In this document: in pieces, positions 41,303 through 53,995 of the stretch | How positions within the stretch are numbered: the stretch's first letter is position 1 | Layout of the letters: every line of letters starts with the position of its first letter | DNA from: Ficedula albicollis | Lineage: Eukaryota > Chordata > Aves > Passeriformes > Muscicapidae | DNA: 64,000 bases | Assembly (NCBI RefSeq): GCF_000247815.1 | Contig: NC_021678.1 | Coordinates: 12,049,322 to 12,113,321 of the forward strand | Direction: 5' to 3' | Notes under the pieces: generated by a model | The model's input: only the letters and a program-made list of their open reading frames with translations | Told to the model about the DNA's origin: nothing | Databases searched by the model: none | Translations under genes and position numbers: made by a program

Positions 41303-41761
41303 TCACAACATGCAATCCTGTACTACTTTTGAAGGCATTACAGAGTCTGTCCCAATCAAAATTTTCATTATGATGCACTGAATTATGTGCTTAGACATAT
41401 AACAGAGACAAAACAAATCAGTTACCTCGGTAGACTTCTTCCTAAGTGAATACCCAAGCTTAGGGGATGGTACTTGAGGAGTGGAAAACTTATTTATTAT
41501 AAAGAGACAATCCCATGAAGAACTGCAGGCATTACATAACTCTGACTTGATGCACCAGAAAAGGTGCAACTCAACATAACTCTCTGAGGAGGATCTGCCA
41601 AACAGTGCATAAAGCTGAGTGTAAGCATGAATGCATCCTAGTGGACTACACAGAGAACACTGTTTACAGCTGCAATTAACTGTTCCATAGTTAATACAGT
41701 TGCTGAAAACAGTTTCACACTGATAGGGACTAAAATCAACTGACATCCCTTCTATACACAA
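41303..41761 (-). CDS. Unrecognised 152-codon open frame, doubtful gene
   Basis: The frame starts with TTG, the first ATG being the sixth codon, and it is rich in cysteine and serine. It lies just upstream of, and in the same frame as, the 208-codon frame at 40571-41197, but at least one stop separates them (TAG at 41213-41215, besides its own stop). No domain is recognised. A degenerate old coding sequence or chance are both possible; chance is more likely. Confidence 0.08.
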   Translation of the reverse strand: MCIEGMSVDFSPYQCETVFSNCINYGTVNCSCKQCSLCSPLGCIHAYTQLYALFGRSSSESYVELHLFWCIKSELCNACSSSWDCLFIINKFSTPQVPSPKLGYSLRKKSTEVTDLFCLCYMSKHIIQCIIMKILIGTDSVMPSKVVQDCML

Positions 41762-44239
41762 ATACTGAGAGTACTGAAAAGCACTAATTCTGAACTTGAT
41801 TAAAATGTGGAAAAAAGCAGCGTGCTATTAATAAAAGCCAACTTCTCTGCCTCCACTTGACACAGAAAGCACTTAGATGCAATAAATATGCAATATTAAC
41901 TGAAAATAAAAGACTGGCAGCTACCATTTATTTAACATCACACTGAAATGTGATAAGAAAGACAAAACACTGATGTAGTAAGTACAGGTTTTCATCAATA
42001 TTTACAGAAAAGACATGCCACAAACACTGTAGACAACACGTATTTACAAAACATGGTACATGGAGCTGACTGTCTAGCTCAGCTAAGGATAGATTATAAT
42101 CTTACTTTAGATTATAGATAATACCTTAGGTATCAACCAGAGGATATAGAAACAGTAAGTTTATGGCTGAAGAAATAATGATTCAATTCTCATCAAGTAA
42201 GAGCAAATTGCTTATAGATTTCAAATTAGATTTTCTCCACACAATTTCTTCTACAAAAATCCAGTGCATTTTTGAAACTCTAATCTAGGGACATAAAACA
42301 ACTGACACATAACTTTACACACTACAGCTGTGCACTGCATTTTAAAGGTACTGATGTATCTGAGGAGTAAGATACATACATTTTGGCTCAAGTGACTCAT
42401 GCTGATTTGTGGGTTGCAGAGCCATGTAGAAGTACTGGGCTGAAGTAGAGGAAGAACAGTTTTGGTATGTGGATCAATGCAACTGAAATGTTCAGGGTTC
42501 TAAATTTTAAAGCTAAGTCAATGAATGGTCTGGATGGAGGAAACGGGGACATCAGGCTCTAGCTCTGCCATATATTATTACATAAATTACAGTCCACTTC
42601 TGCACCTGCAGCATTGATCCACAAAAAAAGGATATTCCTGGATATTCTTCCCAACTTATTTTGATAGCAAACACTCCAAGCATAGGCAGCCTATTCCTGG
42701 GTACTACTATGGCTCCTAAATGACAAAGAAATCTTGAAGCTGCTGGAATATAAACCAGCATACAAAGTGGCAAACCTAGGATTATTTATAAAAAATGTCT
42801 GAGAGACTGGCTAAAATGTGTATTTCTTACTGGAAGCAATTTGAAAGAGTATATAGCAAATATATTTTACTTAATGTAATATAGTTAATATATAAATTAA
42901 ACATAAATCCAGACCTGAATTTCAAATCACAGTATCAAGCATGATGTTAATGACCTGAACCAGAATAACACAAGTTTTAATACAAATTATTACATTTTTG
43001 CTGTTCCTCTTTATCATAAATGTTCCTCTTTATCATAAATGTTTCTACTTAAAAAACCCCAAATCTGTCAATAAAAAGATACATGCTTATTAATGATGTT
43101 AGAATTATATTTTAGAATTATATGTGAAATCTGAATACGCACACAGGTGATCAGAAGAAATAATATTCAGGAACATTTAATTATAATATTCCTCAATGGA
43201 AATAATTTCTATTTAATACCATTTTACAACTACAAATTGCACAACAGTGTTGCCGGATATTATAATAGACTGAAAAGAACAATTTAAACTTCAAGAATTT
43301 CTGCAACAACATTTCATGTCACAGCATATTTCTTAATATTCTGATTTTATTACCATTATGATGTTGAAACTATAGGGTTCCCCAAAAGGCATGTAAAATC
43401 TGAAAACTGCAAAAGAAATAAATCACAGACTGAATTTAGATCAAAGTTTACTTTTTGCTATAGAAAAAAAACCCACAAACACAACTGGAATATCTACTTC
43501 TTCTCATTTACTAAGCAATCTTTTACACCTCTCCTGTGAAGTTTTCAGAGACACTGGCTGGATCTTCTTTTGGATGTTACATTTGCTAGTGAAATCACTG
43601 ATGGACTGAAGCCAGTGGCAAAACTCCTACAGCAACTTAATGGGACCAGAAATTTGATTCTGAACACTCATAATCTCCTCTCTTAACTTTTCAAGTGGCA
43701 AAGTCATTCCCAAGTATGAATTTCTTTTCAAAAGTGGCTGACATCCTCCCATCCCAGCAGCAATAGAGCTTACCACACGCAATCACATATGGTGCTCAAA
43801 CATCCCTGCCATCTGAAATCCAACAATTAATAGTTACCAAGGAACTGGAAGGGTTTTTGACAAGACAGCATTGCTGAAATGCATTATCGACTCAGATTTT
43901 TATAATCCTTTGAAATGCATGCTTGAATTGCAAAAGAGAGCCATCACAAATGCATACGTTTTTTAGGTCTCCAAAAGCTGTACCTCACGGTATATTTCAA
44001 ATCCTTTACATTTAGCAGGAGAAAGCAATCAAAGAGATGGGAGAATAACAAGGATTAACACGTTTGCTCTTTCTTTAAACGGACGGAGTCCCTGCCAGGG
44101 GTTTTTACAGCAATTAGTTCCAGCCTATGAAAGGCTAAGACATCAATACCACTTTTTCGCATTCTCCTTGCCAAACCAGACACTGTATTTCAAGCCCTCC
44201 ATTTCTAAAGCGAGTTCACTTCTAAATATATCCTGCCAT
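41762..44239. other. AT-rich unique sequence, no gene recognised
   Basis: Mostly plain AT-rich DNA, especially 42780-43480, with no open frame above 80 codons. It contains a small 19-bp tandem duplication listed separately. Confidence 0.5.
43002..43039. repeat. 19-bp tandem duplication
   Basis: TGTTCCTCTTTATCATAAA occurs twice without a gap, at 43002-43020 and 43021-43039, followed by the start of a diverged third unit (TGTTTCTAC). The copies are identical. Confidence 0.95.
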
Positions 44240-44990
44240 GCATGCACACAGAGGGCACACACCTGTAGTCTTTTACCACTGGCTAGCTCCACTCCTGTGC
44301 CAGAGAAAGGGCCGGGTGTAGGACCTGGCTGCACACAGACTCTTCCAGTGATGGGGGCTCATTCCCAAATACAGCCAGTGAGGAGCACAGACCTGCAGCA
44401 GATGGACAGAAAGGGTCCCTGCATGGGGCAGCTTTTCTTTCTGCCGGCTGGCCTCAGCATGAAGCCGCTCAGTGCTCCTTCCAAGCCGCCAACACAAAGC
44501 TGCACAAGGCTGGAATACCAACCCCCCCCCCAGATCCCTGCATCCATCTTCCCTTACAGACACCACCAGCACACTGCTGGGGAGCCCTGTGGCAGCTGGG
44601 AACATGCAGGGAGGTTTCCTTCACAGAGTGAGGAGGTTACATCCGACTGCACGTAACTCGGCTTCTCCCTTGAACTGCGCCGGGGGAAACCAAAAGAGCC
44701 TTCCAAAACATTTGGACTGGGTAATCCTGCTCCTGGAGGTCCCTCCATGCCTCAGGCAGATGGCAAAGCCAGTTTCCAGTCTGCAGGTGCAAAAGACTCA
44801 AGCCAGAACTCTTCAGATTCTCAGCAGACATCAAGCATCCCTGAGTGGACTCTGCCCTGGCTGACTGTGTGTGGCAATGACCTGTGCGTGCCTCCCCCAG
44901 GGCTCACGCTGCCACGCTCAGCGGGGCTCAGCTCAGCTGCTTGGACGTGCTGCTGTCCCCAGCCAACACAAGGCATCATCTAGAGATCAG
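44240..44990. other. GC-rich island, coding status unclear
   Basis: This stretch is GC-richer than its surroundings, with CpGs near 44640-44690 and a C9 run at 44522-44530. Open frames of 162 codons (44168-44656, TTG start) and 130 codons (44472-44864) overlap on the plus strand, with others on the minus strand. That pattern is expected from low stop density rather than from a gene. None shows a domain. It could be an eroded regulatory or exonic region. Confidence 0.3.
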
Positions 44991-47900
44991 CACTCACCCC
45001 CTACTCTTCTGTGCAAACAGAAATGCAAGTACTGAGCCAGATATGCAAAATCAGACAAATTATCTGAACTCCACCAGCAGCTTAAAATAACTTGCCTGCC
45101 TCTGGAAGAAATTTGGGAGCTTTTAGAGGACTCTTGCCACATGTAGGCTGTGGGGAAGGTGACATGCAAAAAGAAAAGTGATGTGCAAAGTAAGTTCCTC
45201 ATCTGTGTTTCACTCTCACGCATTCTTCACTTTGTGCTATGGCAAATCATTCCTCTGAGGACCATAATGCACATATGGGGAAATATGTAGAATACACACT
45301 GTGAAGCTCCTGTTCTTAACGCTGCATGTAAAATGAAGCTGAAAGAGTGAGGTTTTTGCTAATGAGACAATCAAATGGCTCACTGCTGTCCTAAAAGCTG
45401 GTTCCACTCCTGGCCACGCTCTTCTGCTGCCAGCCTTGTGCTGGCTCTGGAATTTGAGAGACTACAGAAATCTTTTCACTTGAGCTCAGCAAAGACTCAG
45501 AAAGGTGGATGTCTTTGGGCAGTTTAATGAGCTGATTAAGCTAAATACCTACTCAGGAAGACTTAATGGTGGGCAGCTACATACTCAGCTAGGAGAGCTG
45601 ACATACTTAAGGGGATGCAGTGCAAATACAGGGGCAGGAGATTAATCTTCCCCTTAGTTGGTGGCTTCAGTTATCTTACAGAACTTCACCGATAAATGCT
45701 AGATCACAACCATCCCACAACTCTTTCCTTTAACCTGACCTGAGATACTTCCACCACCAAAAATATAAATAAGAAGTAAAATCACATAGGTTTGCTCCCT
45801 TATCCAGTTCATCCTACACCTCTCCTCAAAGTGTAGACATTTATTAGAACATCAGCTAATGTGTTTATATTTTCCTTGCACAATAGTACCCTACCTTTAG
45901 TCACACAAAAAGACTGACAGTAAAGCACACAGCATTTTTCCCACCATTAATATATTATTCTGCACTTATGTTAACCTCTCAACTCTCTCTGTAGACCAAT
46001 ACACTTCGAATAGCCAAAGCCTTTTTGTACCCGGTATTTCTTGACCTGGAGCTCTTAAACTCTGTCAAGTTCTGCCCATTTCCTCTGCTGAAATGGCTGA
46101 CATCCCAGCTTTTATCTTCTTCGATGCTTTCTTTTTCCCAAATAACAGCCTAACAAAACTGTCCAGAAACTTGCTTCTCATATGTCTAACAGATCACCAC
46201 ACAGTCTTACGTACACAGGTTGAAAAGAGGGACTGAAAAAAAGTATTCTACAACATCCTCATGTTAAGTCTTGCAAGATTCTGATTTCTCTGGGTACACT
46301 CAAGCTCCTCCTCATGAGAACACCACATAGACAGCAAGGGAAGAAGAAAAATTTAACAAAAATCAGACCACAAAAAATCAAAAAAAATTTCTGTAAACTT
46401 TCCTATGCTTTTATGTTCTTCCATTTGAACTTTCCAATTAATAAAATCAGAAAAATATTTTCTTTCTTGTTCTTCTAATCCTTCACATTTAATCTCAGTA
46501 GAAAAACATTTCTTTCAAAATCCAGTATTTGAAATAGTAAGAAACGGCATTCTAACAGGCAATCCAATGATTTTTAAAATTCTGTGGTATTTCAACAACT
46601 ATTTAGTTGAAAACAATATCAACAGTCCACTGTTAATCTTCCTATGCTACCACAATCACAGCTTCTCCTTGTACAGCATGCAATATTCCGCGTGTTGTAG
46701 CCACTGACAGATTGCCTGCACCTTTCCAGTACGGGTACGACTATACAGTCAGGTTCAGAAAACCTAGGGCATGAAAAGCCCACGAGCAGATAGGAGTTTG
46801 ACATACATGGCTAACTGACAGCAGACAGAAAGCAATGGCCAGAAGCAGCCCAGGCTGCTGGCAGAAGGCACACGGCTGCCCCACCACTGCTGCAGCAACT
46901 CTCCACATTGGCTAAACAAGAATAGCAGTAGCAAGGGGAATGGCAGGCGAGGTGGGAAGTTTTCCAGAACGAGATTTACAATCCAGCTATTTAAATATAC
47001 CTTGCATAATAGCAGATGAAAAGGGGTCATCACTAGGACAATACTCTGCCAGACTCAGAATATAAAAATAAAGCAGACCGCTTGAACGTGAAGTACAATT
47101 TACACACCACTATGGAGAGAATTCTTACTTTTCCAGCACCATGTGGATTTTTTTATCTTTTCTAAAAACCTTTAGTTAATTTCCATCCTTCTGCCTCTGC
47201 AAAGAGTTATAAAAATCTGTAGCTAGAGAGGAAGAAGATTAAAAAATTAAAAGAAAAAAAGCAGGAAAATGGAAAAAGAAGAAAAGAGAAGGCAGCGTGA
47301 TGCACCAATTATTCAGAGCATGTTTACAGAAGGTGAGTGGTGGGATGAGGCTGTGAGCAGGAGAGCAGATAGCCCTGCTTTCTCAGCCAGGATCACGCCC
47401 TGGCTGATGGGGCACCACTGACCTCAGCAAGATTATTCCCTCCATCACGCATGGATGTGAGTGCTGCTCTTTCTCAGTCCTCTCAAGGGGTCACCGTCTC
47501 CCACAGGCTACCACACCAAACTCCCAGGCTTCTCCTGGGCCAGGCTCAATGGAAAAGGTTTACAAAAACCAGAAAGGAAGGTGGGAACAACCACAGCTAC
47601 TCCCAACAATCACAAAATTAGTGTCTTCTAAGTCTCTCTCAGCTGTATTCATCAACTCTGGGGTCTGGATTTTTTCCACAGGGCTGTGAAAAATCAATGA
47701 GATTTGTGCTGCAAAGTGCTCATTATGACAGGGAAAGCTCTGCAATGAAATTGATTTGTGTAACTCTAACACCACTACTTACACTCCCCCACAATTTTAG
47801 GGGGCAGACACTCAAGAATTAAGACAAAAAGGTGTGAGAGCTAAACCTCCTTTCTAAGCTAAGTCTTCCTTATTAAACAAAATTAGCTTTGAAACAGTTC

Positions 47901-49776
47901 AAATGAAAGCAAAACAGCAGAGATGTGGAGTGCAAAATAATTCAGTAAATGAATGAAACCAGATTAATACATTTTATAAATTACATGCAGCAGCAAAGAT
48001 TAAAGATTCTGATCTGTCCCCTGTGTTTTGTCCTCATTTCACCTCCTCACAAGTGTAGCACTTGACTATCTGTATTTCCATAAAATCTCAAACACTAAAT
48101 ATGGAAAGTCTAGTATGAATATGGAAAAGAGAAAGCCACAATGTGAAACAAAAAAGCTGGCTGTCATTCTAACCCACAACCAATAGTTAAGTGGTTGCAC
48201 CAAAATAAGTCCACCCTGAATTAAGAGCCTTGGTTGGTTCAGCAGATGCACCACACAATAGACAAAGCACTGAAGCAGGAATTGAGAACTGTTTTCTGTC
48301 CTTGACACTTCACTTTTCAACATGATTTGTGACAAATTATGTCTTGTGGAAGGAAAAACAGGCACTCACAACTGCTGACTCAAATGCTGAAGTTTTGGGT
48401 CACAGGCTGCCTGTTGCTTTGAATGAGCAAGATGGGGGTCCACCCACCAGTGAAGATTAACCACTGCTGTAATACCATTGGTAATGAAAGAACTACAAGA
48501 GGATCTTGTCATTTAAAGCACTTGGAGCTGCAGCCTTGCCTTCCTACAGAAAGTGCTCAGCTTTTGTGGGAAATGGCACACACATACCAGAACTCCAGTT
48601 TAGTATCTGCAGTGACATCAAACAGCAGACACCAAGTAAGGCCACAGACACATTCCAGCATTTGGAAGCAGGGCAGTACACACTCACATCTCAGTGTTGC
48701 ACCTGACTGACAGATGCAGTCTGCATCGGAATGGCATCTACCTGACTCACAAGAATAACCAAGTACAAGTCCAGACACATGTGCAATTACAGGTACAAAA
48801 ACCCTCACAACATCACACAAGAATTGCACATCCATTTTACTCTCCTACTAACTGTATTACTAAATCTCTCCAAATCCTACCCTGAACCAGTAGAAACTTT
48901 ATTACATAATAAGATACTGTATAACAGTTGAATAATGACAGTTATCAGCTATACAATAAAGTCTTTTTAAGAGACCAAAACATACAGAACCCATCCAGTT
49001 TCATTAGATTAAATGACCTTATCAGACAAGCTTTGTCTCCACTACCATTAATTAAGGAGATTCAGAATACATTTCAGTAACAAAAGCCCACCAAAATGGT
49101 TTGCTTTGCTTTCAGTCTGCTTAGCTGCCCTCCGTTCTGGGTCAATTTGTACTTATTCCTAGAGAAAAAGCACAAAATACAACCCAAAGAGTAGGTATTA
49201 TCACATAGACTGTAATTCTTTTCCTCCTATTACCATCCTAGTAGAGTTCAAAAATCATGCCCACCACTCCTCAAACATCAGGAATGTATTGTGCAAATGT
49301 CATCAAATGAAGGAGGGAGTTCAATTTCCCCAAGAGACACTTCCACAAGAGAAAATTATAGACTTCATAACAAGTTTGCAATGCAAATAAGCAAGTTAAA
49401 AGCCTTAATGGTATGACTCAACACCATTTTAAGTGGGCAGAAGTGTTCTGTTACGTCCCATTGCTAATTTCTTCTTAAACATTAATTATACTCTAGTGAG
49501 AGGATTTATGTATTTGCAAGCAGGTATCAGTAGCCTGTTGAAACAATCACGTACGTGGTACATTTCCTCAAAACAACAGAGGAATTTCTGTTCTCTGAAG
49601 ACTATATTCATTGGTAAAAGCACATAATATACAAATGTATCTATAAATACACAAAATGTATCATATACAATTTTTAGTCACAAAATTCAGGAACAAAGGA
49701 AGGTACAGATATGCAATATAATATTTAATTTCTGTGTTTAAGAAGTGACTGAATTAGTGGTCCCCTATGAAAGAAG
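44991..49776. other. AT-rich unique sequence, no gene recognised
   Basis: Short frames only (under 100 codons). The part at 45330-45640 has a more even composition and motifs such as CAGTTTAATGAGCTGATTAA, which is the texture of conserved non-coding DNA, though no comparison is available. Elsewhere poly-A and poly-T runs dominate. Confidence 0.45.
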
Positions 49777-49830
49777 ACAATTAATTTCCATGGAGAACTT
49801 TTAACAATTAATTTCCATGGAGAACTTTAA
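49777..49830. repeat. 27-bp tandem duplication
   Basis: The unit beginning ACAATTAATTTCCATGGAG occurs at 49777-49803 and 49804-49830. The copies match except at the right end. Confidence 0.93.
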
Positions 49831-50110
49831 AGCATACTTATGAAGGTTTAAGTAGTGTGCAGCAGGTAGAAGTTATGGCAAGCAGCTTGGTGTCTACAGC
49901 TCAAGAACAGACTGTACTGAGGAACAGAGTGCAAGCACAACTGAGCCTCAGAGAAAATGGAAGGAATTTCTCCAGGACAGAGAGGACTGCAAAGAGTTTT
50001 AGGCAACTCAGAAATTCACTGAGTTGGATAAAATCTGCTCTCAGGTTCAGACCCACCTTCAGAAACAGAGTAGAAAAGAGCAAGTTGCTCATAAACTCTC
50101 TTCTTTGCAT

Positions 50111-50210
50111 TTTTTTTATTTAGCATGCTTTGTAATTTTTTTTCTATTTAAAAAGTCAACTTTTTTTATTTAGCGTACTTTGTAATTTTTTTTCTATTTA
50201 AAAAGTCAAT
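50111..50210. repeat. 50-bp tandem duplication
   Basis: Two head-to-tail copies, 50111-50160 and 50161-50210, begin TTTTTTTATTTAGC and end AAAAAGTCAA. They differ at three positions that I can see: GCATGCTT against GCGTACTT, and the last base. Confidence 0.93.
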
Positions 50211-53200
50211 TACTCCAGCACTTATCAAAATAAAATCTTGCTTTCAGAAATTAAAAGCATTTATGCTTTTTTGGAGTAGTTCACCATTGGAAAAGGTCTA
50301 GGCACATCCAACACCAGGTTCTGGGTAATTCAGTGTTATCTCAGTTCCCCACCAAAAAGATAATATATAGCAACCTAACTGCCAAATGCACAGTGGCTGG
50401 AATTCTTTTGGATGAGCTAGTAGCTACACATGTATGTAACAAGCCCAAAATACTAACTCAAATGCATAAAATCATGACCTTGTCTTTATTTCAGAAGTCA
50501 AACTCTTGTCAGACTGGATTTTGCAGCATGAAGGAATTGGAAAACCCTGAGCAGGACCTCTAGACCAGGAGAGAAGTTAGGTGGCAAATTCTACGTGATT
50601 TCACAGTCAAAATCAACAGTACAGTAGGACCAGATTACAAGGGCTGAGGACAAAGGCACCACATCTTACTTGTTCAATATACCATTCTTAAAACATATGA
50701 ACAAAGAGTAAACTGCCCGGGTTCATACATGGTACACCCCTTTAGGAAGTGTGTTTACCCATTCTGTGAGAGCAGAAGTAGCAATACCAAATGCTGGCAA
50801 GAGCCAAGTTCTCCTCCTGTAGACCTCCAGTGCACGGTTACATTGCTCTGACATGCCCACGCTATTCCCAGGACAACACAAATATTTCTACAAAAGGTTG
50901 TGCTTTGTGAACGTACCAGAGGAGGGTAGTATTTGCTTGGGCATCTCTCTATGGCACGCCATTGTGCTGCTTAGGAATGCCCTAAAATAGCAGATCAACT
51001 GCTGAACAGTTTTGTTAATCTGCATGTCAATGATTTACTCAGTCTGAGAAGTGTCTTGGTCCCATACAAGTCTACTCTCAGTTTTTTACCCCTTTTTTGA
51101 TCTCCAGATGACATTCAGTTTGGAAGAGTATAATGGTCAGCGAACCTCTGGCTCCCTCAACACCAAAATTTCTGATACAAAGTTGACTTTCAATGCACAG
51201 CAGAGTGTCTGGTCTCCCAGCATAACCTCAGGATATTAGAAGGTATATTTTGACATTGTATAGGGGGACAACTGGGTGAATTTACTTTCTTGAAAGTCTG
51301 TCATTTCTCACTAAAAGATTAGCAACAAATCTTGTACTACTGTGGAACTGCCTTTTTCCTTTCTATGAAAGGACACTAACACTTCTTATTCTTCTGTTTC
51401 CTCATTAACAAGAAATCTGGAGGCTTGAAATCTCAACAACTATGAAAGTAATCACAATTTACAATCAAAATAAGATTAAGAACTGGTTAAACTAATTTAC
51501 CATGCTATTTTCCTCAAACAGCAAAAGCTAGAGGCCTGCTGAAATACAGCATTCTCATCACAGCAGCGAGCTTTCTTTGCTTTATGCTGCTCTAGCAGCT
51601 GCAGCCCATCTATTTGTTTTATTTGGCCTTTTGAACATCTGCATAACTTGCATTCTTCAGATACTAGGTTACTTCTCTCTCTGGATGTGGGGGTGGAGAA
51701 AAGGGAAGGGTGACAGAGCCCTACAATGTAGCCGATTTTGAAATCCACCATACCTGAAGTCAGACACACAGATTCATGTGCTTTAGATATTTTGTAGTAG
51801 AAAAAAAAATAGGAAAAAAAAATTTTTCAGGTATAACTTTTAACAATTCACTTCTAGGTATGTATAACAAAATTATTAGTAAGAAAACCAGCACAACAAC
51901 AATGCATTCACAGCTCCAAAAACATTAATTCAGCCAACTCCTATGGCTTTGTGGAAGTTGTAGTCTGTGTAGAGCTAGAAGAATAATTAACAGATCGCCT
52001 CTGACCTAAAGCCTGCTAATTATTACAACTAAGTCCCTTAGCACAGTGATAGCACAGTAAATGGGCATAAAACATGCAGGTCTTGCCACTGATACTGCTT
52101 AGCCACTTTGTTAGAAGTGTGGGTCAAAACCCACCACCTAGAATTATGTGTCCTTGTTTTTCCTCCCCAGCCAGTACTCCTCATAGGCTTCACTGCTTGC
52201 TCAAATGGTTTGTGACAAGCACAGGAAATGAGAGAATGAGAATCACTGACACCGGTGACAGAGGAAGCCAGGCAGTGAGAAGTTTGCAAGATTGTTTGCT
52301 ACTGTAATTTTCCTTGGTGCATGAATTAATGCTGCACCAAATTGTACTAAGTCCTACCTACAGTCATTACAAAAACCAGTAAAAGCTGCCCCAGACTCAG
52401 GTCAGTATAACCTGCTGAAGGAAAGCACAAATCAGTAAAATACAGATGTGATTCACAGCCACTGTAAACTACCAGCGTTCCAGTGGATTCACATCAATTT
52501 ACATAATTTGTCTTATGAGTCCAAACAATGGTAGTTCACCAAGTCTCTAAGACAGACTAGCAATGAGACTAGGAAAAAGCCCTGAAACTAGGGTAGGCAG
52601 TGCCCACTCTCCAGGAAAGGACAGGCATTCTAGAGAGAGGAAGAACCAGAGCTGCAGCAACAGCCATCAGCTTCAGAAGCAGCCATGACTAAATAATACA
52701 TCAAATTAAAACACATGTAAAAACATGTCATATTTCCCGCTGCAGTCCAACTGTATTTGGTTAATAAAAAATAGTTTCTTTCAATAGGCTTCAACTTCTT
52801 TCAAAGTTACATCTCATTTCTAATTAGTCATGAAGATCAGATTACAAACTACCTGGTCTTTTCACACATTGCAACACTCATTAAGAACCAATGACTCCTG
52901 ACCTTGGATTAAGAAATCTGAGGCTGGTTAGATTGTCAACCTGAAATGTATGACACTTTATTGTTCCATCAGAACATCAAATGAAACTCTGAAGAAATGT
53001 TCACATCCACAAAAAAATTATTTTTCCAACTTCACTGTCAGACCTAATTAAAATCCCTCTACCTAAAAATCTTGTCCTGACAATTAAACAGAAATCCCTC
53101 TGCCTCTCCGTTTTTACACTAAATACTAGTTTTAAATTTCTAAAGCAGAGAAACATCAAACCAAAATTCTTTCTTAAGGTGATTTATTTCTCATTTTTGC

Positions 53201-53578
53201 TTAGATTACTTTAATGAACAACTGCAGTCCCCGAAAGAAGACAGCAACTGGATAGAGGCATTACAACAGCTCCCTTCTCTTTTCATCTGGCACGTAGGTA
53301 ATGCTTCAAACATCCTCAATTTCCTATAGCCACAGGGGACTTTAAAGGAATCCAAGAGAGACTTGTAGACACTACTGAAAATCATCAACAATTGCAGCAG
53401 CCTTCTAGTTTCACCCATATTTACCACTCACATCTTCTGTCACATAGGGAAGAGTGGTTGTGGATAACATCAGACATTTCAAGAACCATTTCACATTCAC
53501 CTCTTCCCTGAAAACAGCTCATCTCCATGCATATGAGAGAGCTGGATAAAGCTGGAGGAACTCTTAAACAAGAATGTT
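50211..53578. other. AT-rich unique sequence, no gene recognised
   Basis: No open frame above 91 codons and no recognised domain, RNA or interspersed repeat. A/T homopolymers are common, for example near 51800. Confidence 0.5.
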
Positions 53579-53995
53579 TTGCTACTGAACTGGGCAAGTA
53601 AAACCTATTACAACAATTTACAAATGACTAAGAAAAGACAAGTCTCAGTTAAATTGCTTGAAATTTCCTGCATAAAGAATTTTCTCTCTGAGAGAGGATG
53701 TTATGAGGAAGAAAAAGAAATGCAAGAGAAGACAGATGAATATCTGACCACAAAAGCAATTGATTTGGACCATTTAGAGAACAAATCCAAAATCTACAAA
53801 TGGACTTCTGACTTCATAATAGAAGTACCAGTCAAGTTTAACTGTTCTCATCCACAAAAAACCCAGCCTCAATACACAGCCAATGTGTGTGTCAGTATTA
53901 GTAATAACAGTTTTGCACTAATGTACAATAAACTACACTTTCTCCTTTCTGAAGAAGCTTTTTCTTTAATCAACTACAATCTGACCTTATTGTGA
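53579..53995 (+). CDS. Unrecognised 138-codon open frame, doubtful gene
   Basis: The frame opens with TTG; the first ATG is the sixteenth codon. Its middle is rich in lysine and glutamate (GCYEEEKEMQEKTDEY), more protein-like than most frames in this window, but codon use is AT-rich like the background and there is no domain or clear splice site. It may be an eroded coding fragment or chance. Confidence 0.12.
   Translation: MLLNWASKTYYNNLQMTKKRQVSVKLLEISCIKNFLSERGCYEEEKEMQEKTDEYLTTKAIDLDHLENKSKIYKWTSDFIIEVPVKFNCSHPQKTQPQYTANVCVSISNNSFALMYNKLHFLLSEEAFSLINYNLTLL

Noticed and set aside
44143..44990. Several overlapping frames of 110-162 codons in a GC-rich patch
   Set aside because: Frames are open on both strands at once because GC-rich DNA has few stops. 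The longest opens with TTG and no domain is visible.
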